Shown here: positions 1 to 5,003 of the stretch, one piece after another | Position numbering within the stretch: position 1 is the stretch's first letter | Layout: every line of letters begins with the position of its first letter | Assembly (NCBI GenBank): GCA_018065295.1 | Contig: JAGHTQ010000206.1 | Location: 1 to 5,645, forward strand | Direction: 5' to 3' | Origin: Candidatus Colimonas fimequi | GTDB taxonomy: Bacteria > Bacillota > Clostridia > Peptostreptococcales > Anaerovoracaceae | Length of the DNA stretch: 5,645 nt | Translations under genes and position numbers: made by a program | The notes under the pieces: model-generated | Seen by the model: only the letters and a program-made list of their open reading frames with translations | The model's database searches: none | What the model was told of the DNA's origin: nothing

Positions 1-314
1 ACTCCCAGTGAATAGTTAGCTGAGAAAACTACTGGAACCTGAGTTGCCAGCTTGTGGAGCATTTCCATCTCTTCATCGCCGTAAGCAGTTGTTGCGATAA
101 CTGCAGGAACTGCGTTAGCCTGACAGAATTCAACTACTGCAGGCAGGTTAGCTGGATGGCTGAAGTCGATAACTACATCAACGTCAGTCAGGTCGTCAAG
201 CTTCTCGCCGTTAAGAGGTTCAACTACTCCTGCCAGTTCGAAACCTTCCTTCTCTTCTACCATGGCTGCCAGGACATTGCCCATAGCACCCTTACCCATA
301 ATTGCTACTCTCAT
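1..314 (-). CDS. dapB: 4-hydroxy-tetrahydrodipicolinate reductase, N-terminal part (cut by window edge)
   Basis: DapB performs the NAD(P)H-dependent reduction of the DapA product to tetrahydrodipicolinate in the cytoplasm. I translated the minus strand from the ATG at 314-312, which gives 104 complete codons running off the window. Visible are an N-terminal Rossmann beta strand with a dinucleotide loop (GKGAMG, residues 7-12), an acidic residue at the end of the second strand (VVEP, Glu32), the DFSHP motif (50-54), ATTAYGDEE (74-82, usually TTGY) and SANYSLGV (from 98), all typical of DapB in the expected order. Only about 20 residues separate the Glu32 region from DFSHP, so this is the compact Firmicute-type enzyme (about 250 residues in full) rather than the longer enterobacterial form. 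An AGGAT ribosome site (325-321) sits 6 bases before the ATG. It follows dapA by 52 bases and is the last operon gene seen. Identity is firm; the C-terminal substrate-binding half is outside the window. Confidence 0.93.
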   Translation of the reverse strand, partial: MRVAIMGKGAMGNVLAAMVEEKEGFELAGVVEPLNGEKLDDLTDVDVVIDFSHPANLPAVVEFCQANAVPAVIATTAYGDEEMEMLHKLATQVPVVFSANYSLG

Positions 315-334
315 GATTTTATCCTTTCATTGCA

Positions 335-358
335 AAGATGCGAGAGGTCCCGCATCTT
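335..358 (-). other. Perfect hairpin in the dapA-dapB gap
   Basis: On the transcribed strand AAGATGCG and CGCATCTT form a perfect 8-bp stem with an 8-base loop (GGACCTCT) between the dapA stop and the dapB ribosome site. Only three Ts close or follow the stem before GC, so it is a poor intrinsic terminator. It could be a partial attenuator, a processing or mRNA-stability element, or a spacer. The hairpin is seen directly; its role is inference. Confidence 0.55.
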
Positions 359-366
359 ATTATTTC

Positions 367-1242
367 CTATAAAAGTCCAAGTTCCCTCATTGTCTGACGG
401 AGAACTTCTCTGTTTGCTTCTTCCATTGGTACCAGTGGCTTACGGAATCCGCCAACGTTCATGCCTACCATGTTCATTGCTTCCTTGATAGGAATTGGGT
501 TTGTTTCGATGAACAGAGCGTTGATGAAATCAAGGTGCTTCAGGTGTTCATCTCTTGACTTCTTAACGTCGCCGCTCAGATAGTCCATAACGATATTGTG
601 AGTAACACCCGGCAGAATGTTTGCCAATACTGAGATAACGCCAGCGCCGCCTACTGAAAGAAGAGGAACGTTGATATCGTCGTTACCTGAGTAAATATTG
701 AAGTTGTCGTTGATCAGCTTAGCGTACTGACAAACCAGACCCATGTCGCCGCTTGCTTCCTTAAGACCAACGATGTTCTCGTGCTTGCTGATTTCAGCCA
801 GAGCCTTGTATGAAATCTTAACGCCAGTTCTGCCAGGTACGTGATATACCCAAACTGGAGTGTGAACTGCGTCTGCAACTGTTGTGAAGTGGTCGATGAG
901 ACCAGCATCTGTACACTTGTTGTAGTAAGGAGTGATAACCAGCAGGCCATCAGCGCCCATCTTCTCATACTTAAGTGACTGTTCAACAGCCATCATAGTG
1001 TTGTTTGAACCACTACCTACAATGATAGGAACACGACCGTTAGCCTGTTCGATAACTGTCTTAGCGATTTCGTCTGCTTCTGACATTGTCAGTGTAGGTG
1101 TCTCAGCAGTTGTACCCAGAGCCAGAATTGAATCTGTACCTTCTGCGATGTGCCAATCTACCAGTTCTCTAAGCTTATTGAAGTTAACACTACCATCTTC
1201 GTTAAAAGGTGTAATAAGTGCTACCATTGATCCCTTAAACAT
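367..1242 (-). CDS. dapA: 4-hydroxy-tetrahydrodipicolinate synthase
   Basis: DapA condenses pyruvate with L-aspartate-4-semialdehyde, the committed step to DAP and lysine. It is a TIM-barrel class I aldolase of 291 residues, normal for the family. Key residues fall at the same numbers as in the E. coli enzyme: Schiff-base Lys161 (GLKEASGD, 159-166), the Tyr133/Thr44/Tyr107 relay (VYHVP, LGTTAE, PYYNK), Arg138 binding the substrate carboxylate (PGRTG, 136-140), and the GGAGVISV stretch near residue 203. Small departures are TTAE where TTGE is usual and YHVP where YNVP is usual. The start at 1242 (MFKGS...) is preferred because AGGAGG lies 9 bases upstream and homologues begin there; an in-frame ATG at 1272 lies inside dapF and lacks support. 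The dapF stop TAG is 13 bases upstream and overlaps the ribosome site, suggesting translational coupling. Feedback by lysine is variable among DapA enzymes and cannot be judged here. Confidence 0.97.
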   Translation of the reverse strand: MFKGSMVALITPFNEDGSVNFNKLRELVDWHIAEGTDSILALGTTAETPTLTMSEADEIAKTVIEQANGRVPIIVGSGSNNTMMAVEQSLKYEKMGADGLLVITPYYNKCTDAGLIDHFTTVADAVHTPVWVYHVPGRTGVKISYKALAEISKHENIVGLKEASGDMGLVCQYAKLINDNFNIYSGNDDINVPLLSVGGAGVISVLANILPGVTHNIVMDYLSGDVKKSRDEHLKHLDFINALFIETNPIPIKEAMNMVGMNVGGFRKPLVPMEEANREVLRQTMRELGLL

Positions 1243-1251
1243 TCCTAAAAT

Positions 1252-1257
1252 CCTCCT
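1252..1257 (-). promoter_or_regulatory. dapA ribosome binding site overlapping the dapF stop
   Basis: A full AGGAGG begins with the last two bases of the dapF TAG stop and lies 9 bases before the dapA ATG at 1242. It fixes the dapA start there rather than at the in-frame ATG at 1272, and places a ribosome terminating on dapF directly on the next initiation site. Confidence 0.85.
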
Positions 1258-2110
1258 ATTCCAGTTCACCATCGAAGATTCTTACTGACGGTCCCTCCAT
1301 GTATACGTTACCGTCTTCTCCGATTTCGATGCCGAGAGTGCCCATCTTGAGAAGCACATCAGCACGCTGATCTATATATCCTCTAACTGTTGCCATAACC
1401 ACTGAAGCACAAGCCCCTGTGCCACATGCGTAGGTGATGCCTACGCCTCTCTCGTAGGTCAGAACCTCAAGAGTCTGTCTGTCTACCACTTTGACGAAGT
1501 TGACGTTTGTCTTCTCTGTGTAAATCGGATGATTACAGATTTCTTCGCCTATTGGTTCAAGAACGTCAACGTCTATATCATCTACGAATACTACGGTGTG
1601 GATGGTTCCCATGAAAAGGCTGTCGACTCTCATCGTGCTGCCGTCTTTCATCGGGATATCTTTGTCAAGATAGTCCGGAGCATCCGTCTCAACAGCGATC
1701 ATCGCCGGGTCAAGATTTGGTGCTCCCATGTTGATTTTAACTCTGAACGGATCATCCTGAGTTACTTCAACAACCATAGTTCCCGCTAATGTCTTAACTG
1801 GATATTCCGCCTCGATGCGGATTTCCTTATCTGCGCAGTACTGTGCGAAGCATCTGATGCCGTTGCCACACATTGGAGCACGGCTTCCGTCCTGATTGAA
1901 GAATACCATCTCCAGTTCAGGATCCTCGCGGACGATAATCATACCGTCTGCGCCAACACCAGTGTTGATGTTACAAACTGCAAGGGCAAGATCGCTGTAC
2001 ATAGCGATTCTTGCATCCTCAGGTTTGGTCTTCACTGCTACCGGCAGATCATTCTCCCTGATAATCACGAAGTTGTTGCCACAACCGTGATATTTGGATA
2101 TTGCAATCAT
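1256..2110 (-). CDS. dapF: Diaminopimelate epimerase
   Basis: DapF is the cofactor-independent epimerase that interconverts LL- and meso-diaminopimelate, supplying meso-DAP to peptidoglycan and to LysA. The 284-residue length is usual. Both active-site cysteines are present: Cys81 in MCGNGIRC (80-87) and Cys229 in ACGTGACA (228-235), each in one of the two pseudo-symmetric halves. Substrate-contact motifs are HGCGNNF (8-14), NTGVGADG (49-56), TNVNFV (201-206) and YERG (219-222). Two departures: GNNF replaces the commoner GNDF, and GVGIT (222-226) replaces GxGET. The start at 2110 is supported by AGGAG seven bases upstream. The gene begins 21 bases after the lysC stop. Its presence implies that LL-DAP is made by the LL-DAP aminotransferase or an acylated (acetyl or succinyl) branch encoded elsewhere, since a direct meso-DAP dehydrogenase route would not need it. 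Confidence 0.97.
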   Translation of the reverse strand: MIAISKYHGCGNNFVIIRENDLPVAVKTKPEDARIAMYSDLALAVCNINTGVGADGMIIVREDPELEMVFFNQDGSRAPMCGNGIRCFAQYCADKEIRIEAEYPVKTLAGTMVVEVTQDDPFRVKINMGAPNLDPAMIAVETDAPDYLDKDIPMKDGSTMRVDSLFMGTIHTVVFVDDIDVDVLEPIGEEICNHPIYTEKTNVNFVKVVDRQTLEVLTYERGVGITYACGTGACASVVMATVRGYIDQRADVLLKMGTLGIEIGEDGNVYMEGPSVRIFDGELE

Positions 2111-2131
2111 ATTTATACTCCTAATTTGAAC

Positions 2132-3343
2132 TTACAGATTGAATTCTCTGCAAAGTGCGATAGCTGCTGACAGCTTCTGTTCCATCTCTACTGTTACAGA
2201 AATTGAAATTTCTGATGTAGTGATGTGATAGTATCTAACGCCGTTCTCTGCAAGAACTCTGAATACCTTGCCTGATACGCCTGAGTGTGTAGCCATGCCA
2301 ACACCTACCAGTGAGATCATTGCCAGGTTAGCTTCTCTGTTGATTTCGATTCCGTTGAATACGTCTTCTGCATTGAGAGCCGCTTCAAGCTTGTCGCCTG
2401 ATTCTGAATCGCAGCTGAATGAAACTGTGCAAGTTCCGTCTGCTGCCATCTGCTGTGAAATCATGTCTACTACGATTCCCAGTTCGCCCAGGATTCTGAA
2501 AGCTTCTGCTACAGCCTTACCGTCTGCAGGAATTCCTCTAAGTGTGAAAATGGATACTTCGTCCTGAATACCCATTCCAGTGATTGGTGTATCTTCAACC
2601 AGCAGGTTCTGGTTTGCCATTAATTGCTTGTTCACGATATATGTTCCTTTACTCTTATCATTACTAAGTGCTTTGCCGAAATAGATCTTAACGTTGTATC
2701 TCTTAGCCAGTTCAACTGCCGCAGTTTCAATCTTGTCTGCGCCCAGGTTTGCTACTTCCATCATCTCTTCGTAAGTGATGGCGCTAATTGGCTTAGCCTG
2801 CGGATAAATCTCAGGATCTACTGTGTACATGCATTCTGATTCTGAATAGATTTCACAATCCCATTCCAGCTGAGCCGCGATACCAACAGCAGTAACGTCG
2901 CTGCCGTTTCCTGACTTCAGGTTGCCGTCTTCGCTGATACCCTGGAAGCCTGATACAACTGCTACCTTGCCGCCTACAACAACCTGTTCGATAAGACCGG
3001 TGTTCAGGCCCTTAACTGTAGCGTATGGATTGTCAAGAGCTACGTTACTAGCAAGCAAAGGTACCGCCTGTGCATCTACACCTTCTGCCTGCAGAGCGAT
3101 AGCAAGAAGTGCTACAGTCTGCTGATCTCCAGTTGCAAGAAGCATGTCCAGTTCACTCTTCTTAAGATCTGTTCCCGCTTCCTTAGCCAGAGCTATAAGT
3201 TTATCAGTAGTCTCGCCCATCGCACTTACTACGATTACCAGACCGTCTCCGTCCTGTTTAGTAGCTGCGATGTGCTTCGCTACTGCCTTGATCTTGTCCA
3301 TGGAGTCAAGACTCTTACCATTGTATTTCTGAACTATATTAAT
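2132..3343 (-). CDS. lysC: Divergent aspartokinase (aspartate kinase) with two ACT domains; probable non-AUG start
   Basis: Aspartokinase phosphorylates L-aspartate to open the aspartate pathway. From the proposed AUU start at 3343 the protein is 403 residues: an amino-acid-kinase domain (about 1-240) followed by paired ACT domains (about 260-403) that bind inhibitor amino acids. Conserved and visible are VVSAMGETTDKL (38-49), SGFQGISEDG (131-140), GSD (147-149), YTVDP (173-177) and, in the ACT region, VDMI and the SEISISV stretch. Several motifs are off consensus: KYNGKS (6-11) for KFGGTS, GDQ (72-74) for GEQ, SGNGSD for LGRGGSD with the Arg absent, SESEC for TDVDG, and DPE for DPR. The frame is open further upstream into lysA (ATG at 3427, TTG at 3361), but homologues start at the INIVQK stretch, and GGGAGG lies 8 bases before AUU. 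The next AUG (3301) would delete the nucleotide-binding first strand. Fold assignment is firm; full catalytic activity is uncertain. Confidence 0.88.
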   Translation of the reverse strand: MNIVQKYNGKSLDSMDKIKAVAKHIAATKQDGDGLVIVVSAMGETTDKLIALAKEAGTDLKKSELDMLLATGDQQTVALLAIALQAEGVDAQAVPLLASNVALDNPYATVKGLNTGLIEQVVVGGKVAVVSGFQGISEDGNLKSGNGSDVTAVGIAAQLEWDCEIYSESECMYTVDPEIYPQAKPISAITYEEMMEVANLGADKIETAAVELAKRYNVKIYFGKALSNDKSKGTYIVNKQLMANQNLLVEDTPITGMGIQDEVSIFTLRGIPADGKAVAEAFRILGELGIVVDMISQQMAADGTCTVSFSCDSESGDKLEAALNAEDVFNGIEINREANLAMISLVGVGMATHSGVSGKVFRVLAENGVRYYHITTSEISISVTVEMEQKLSAAIALCREFNL

Positions 3344-4616
3344 TGTCCTCGCCTCCCATTTCAAGCTTGTACATATCTTCGTATGTCTCTCTCTTGATAA
3401 CCAGCTTAGCCTTGCCATCCTTGACAAATACTACAGCCGGTCTTCCTAATCTATTGTAGTTGCTGGCCATTGAGTAGCCATATGCTCCAGTTGAGAAGAG
3501 CACCAGCAGATCTCCAGGAGCTGCGATAGGAAGTCTAACACTCTTAATGAGTACGTCTCCTGATTCGCAGTTTTTACCTGCAACACAGTAGTTCATAAGC
3601 TTAGGCATATCCTGCTTCTCAACAAGAGCTGCCCCGTATTCTGCTTCGTAGAGGGCTGGTCTGATGTTATCACTCATACCGCCGTTAACGAAGAGATAAT
3701 GTTTATCGCCACTGATCTTCATGTCGCCGATTGTATAAAGGGAATATCCCGCTTCACCAACCATTGAGCGACCAGGCTCAGTTATTAACTTAGTAATTGT
3801 TACGCCCTTGCGTACTGCACAGTCTTCTGCGCATCTAACCATGCGGTAGCACATTTCGCCAAGTGACTGAACTTCATCTTCTTCAACATACTTGATGCCG
3901 AAGCCGCCGCCGATGCTCAGTTCCATGTTGTCCATGCCGTAGAGCTGCTTCATCTCAAGGAGGAAGTCAGTCATTGTGTCGAGAGCTCTCTCGAATGACT
4001 CTGAGTCAACGATCTGTGAACCGATGTGGCTGTGGAATCCAGCCAGTTCAACGTATGAGCATTCGCTGATCATGTCGATTACTGCCTTGATGTTTTCTCT
4101 ATCCTTAACATAGATTCCGAACTTGGAATCAGGAGCTGAAGTCATGATGTATTCGTGAGTGTGAGCTGAGATGCCAGGGTTTACTCTAAGCAGCGCGCGA
4201 GTCTTGATCTTAGCGCCTTCTGCTGCGAATACCAGACGTCTGCATTCCATTACGTTATCTACTACGAAGTATCCAACGCCCGCTTCAAGGGCCATCATCA
4301 TTTCTTCATCGCTCTTGTTGTTGCCGTGGAAGTAAACCTTCTTCATGTCAGCGCCAGCCTTCTGTGCTCCATAAAGTTCGCCTCCGCTTACTACGTCAAG
4401 ACCAAGTCCCATGCCTGTAAGCAGCTTGAAGAGATAAAGAGATGAGAACGCCTTAGATGCGAATGCTACCTCTGTCTCGAACATCTCTGATTTGAAATTA
4501 TCCATTGCCGCCTGTGCCTGGTTAATGATGTACTGCTCGTCATAAATATATAACGGCGTGCCATATTCTTCTGCCAGGTCGCGGCAGCTCATGCCTCCGA
4601 TTTTTAATGCTCCCAT
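3339..4616 (-). CDS. lysA: Diaminopimelate decarboxylase
   Basis: LysA is the PLP-dependent enzyme that decarboxylates meso-DAP to L-lysine, the last step of the pathway. The 425-residue protein has the fold-type III arrangement: an N-terminal TIM barrel with the PLP lysine at Lys55 (FASKAFSS), DVVSGGEL (74-81), HSHIGSQ (195-201), phosphate-binding GGGFG (236-240) and EPGRS (280-284), then a beta domain with CESGD (350-354) carrying the catalytic Cys and GAYGYSMASNYN (377-388) with the PLP-contacting Tyr. The ASKAF and HGNNK forms are typical of Clostridia. The ATG at 4616 is the only usable start after an in-frame TAA in the leader; its ribosome site (AAAGG, 4633-4629) is weak and 12 bases away. 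It is the first gene behind the lysine riboswitch, so it is the most directly lysine-repressed. Its TAA stop shares a base with the probable lysC start. Confidence 0.97.
   Translation of the reverse strand: MGALKIGGMSCRDLAEEYGTPLYIYDEQYIINQAQAAMDNFKSEMFETEVAFASKAFSSLYLFKLLTGMGLGLDVVSGGELYGAQKAGADMKKVYFHGNNKSDEEMMMALEAGVGYFVVDNVMECRRLVFAAEGAKIKTRALLRVNPGISAHTHEYIMTSAPDSKFGIYVKDRENIKAVIDMISECSYVELAGFHSHIGSQIVDSESFERALDTMTDFLLEMKQLYGMDNMELSIGGGFGIKYVEEDEVQSLGEMCYRMVRCAEDCAVRKGVTITKLITEPGRSMVGEAGYSLYTIGDMKISGDKHYLFVNGGMSDNIRPALYEAEYGAALVEKQDMPKLMNYCVAGKNCESGDVLIKSVRLPIAAPGDLLVLFSTGAYGYSMASNYNRLGRPAVVFVKDGKAKLVIKRETYEDMYKLEMGGEDN
3347..3357 (-). promoter_or_regulatory. lysC ribosome binding site inside the lysA 3' end
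   Basis: GGGAGG (3357-3352) followed by GAGG (3350-3347) lies in the last codons of lysA. The first is 8 bases before the AUU at 3343, the second 9 bases before the AUA at 3337. No AUG, GUG or UUG occurs at a usable distance, so this site is the main argument for initiation at AUU (or less likely AUA). The bases also encode lysA residues, which weakens the argument somewhat. Confidence 0.6.
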
Positions 4617-4628
4617 TAATGCTAAATA

Positions 4629-4633
4629 CCTTT
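4629..4633 (-). promoter_or_regulatory. Weak lysA ribosome binding site
   Basis: AAAGG lies 12 bases before the lysA ATG, a longer gap and shorter match than for the other genes here. A better GGAGG inside lysA ends one base before an internal in-frame ATG (4592), too close to be used, so 4616 is kept as the start. Confidence 0.45.
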
Positions 4634-4665
4634 CGTCTCTATTTATATATCCATTTGCTATTTAC

Positions 4666-4698
4666 AACAAATAAGTCAGCAGGCAATCCCTACTGACT
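4666..4698 (-). terminator. Riboswitch-controlled attenuator hairpin
   Basis: AGTCAGTAGG and CCTGCTGACT form a 10-bp stem (one G-U pair) with a 5-base loop, followed by a T-rich run (TATTTGTT) interrupted by A and G. It sits 58 bases before the lysA ATG and about 30 bases after the riboswitch P1 helix, the usual place for the terminator of a Firmicute lysine riboswitch. A competing structure is possible: ATCC (4730-4727) with GGAT (4689-4686), and ACTC (4717-4714) with GAGT (4699-4696). It would break both P1 and the terminator stem. I infer that lysine binding keeps P1 closed and lets the terminator form. Confidence 0.8.
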
Positions 4699-4727
4699 CA
4701 AATTTCAAAATACGAGTATATCTTCAG

Positions 4728-4889
4728 GATAGCTCAACTATCAGGCGCTCGCCTGATAGACAGTCATATGAATATTCTCCATATGCCCACCAAAGCACCG
4801 TGCCCGTTACTTCAGTTCGGCGAAGATTGCCTCCAAGCAGGTCACCGTCCGCCGACTACCTGTCTCTTCTTCTGCTTCGCGCCTCTACC
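4728..4889 (-). promoter_or_regulatory. Lysine riboswitch (L box) aptamer
   Basis: The transcribed strand carries the L-box signature in order: GGTAGAGGCGCGAAG (P1 5' strand and J1/2), a long P2 arm closed by CTTCGCCGAA (GCGAAG pairs with CTTCGC), a P3 arm, P4 (ATATG/CATAT with an A-rich loop), then GACTGTC leading into P5 (CTATCAGGCG/CGCCTGATAG, a perfect 10-base inverted repeat) and GAGCTATCC closing P1 (GGTAG with CTATC). The 162-base length fits the class. This RNA binds L-lysine; placed before lysA with a terminator downstream, it is expected to repress the whole operon when lysine is plentiful. Assignment rests on recognising the conserved core by eye. Confidence 0.93.
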
Positions 4890-4910
4890 ATAATGTCATT
4901 GTCTTTGAAT

Positions 4911-4939
4911 AGTATACCTAAACAAAAAGGCCAATGCAA
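4911..4939 (-). promoter_or_regulatory. Candidate sigma-A promoter of the lysine operon
   Basis: TTGCAT (4939-4934) and TATACT (4916-4911) are separated by exactly 17 bases; the -10 matches TATAAT at 5 of 6 positions, the -35 matches TTGACA at 3 of 6. Transcription would begin near 4905, about 16 bases before the riboswitch P1 helix. The -35 lies within the 3' arm of the preceding gene's terminator. Confidence 0.65.
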
Positions 4940-4963
4940 GGTTATTTCCTGCTTATTGGCCTT
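4921..4963 (-). terminator. Intrinsic terminator of the DUF6273-like gene
   Basis: AAGGCCAAT pairs with ATTGGCCTT (9 bp); inside, GCAGG pairs with CCTTGC with one bulge, around an A-rich loop. The stem runs into TTTTTGTT. It lies 40 bases after the stop codon at 5004 and separates that gene from the lysine operon. Confidence 0.85.
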
Positions 4964-5003
4964 ATTAGGTTGCTAACTTTATTAAGCTGTTTTTTGCCCT
5001 TAA

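Noticed and set aside
54..488. 144-codon plus-strand open frame across the dapB-dapA junction
   Set aside because: It is antisense to two clearly recognised genes, has no ribosome site, and its Cys/Ser/Leu-rich translation resembles no family.
1243..1272. Longer dapA start at 1272
   Set aside because: It overlaps dapF, lacks a ribosome site, and adds 10 residues absent from DapA proteins; AGGAGG points to 1242.
932..1288. 118-codon plus-strand frame opposite dapA
   Set aside because: It is a shadow of the strongly biased dapA codons, has no ribosome site and no recognisable domain.
2268..2567. 99-codon plus-strand frame opposite the ACT domains of lysC
   Set aside because: It is the complement of conserved ACT-domain coding sequence, with low-complexity Ser/Pro/Ala composition.
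3344..3427. Longer lysC start at the ATG at 3427
   Set aside because: The extra 28 residues are read out of frame from lysA coding sequence and do not look like an aspartokinase N-terminus.
4738..4759. Perfect 10-base inverted repeat as an independent operator or terminator
   Set aside because: It fits the P5 arm of the lysine riboswitch, directly after the conserved GACTGTC and before GAGCTATCC, so no separate element is needed.
4764..4784. Paired CATATG sequences as a repeat or protein-binding site
   Set aside because: They pair with each other as the P4 arm of the riboswitch.
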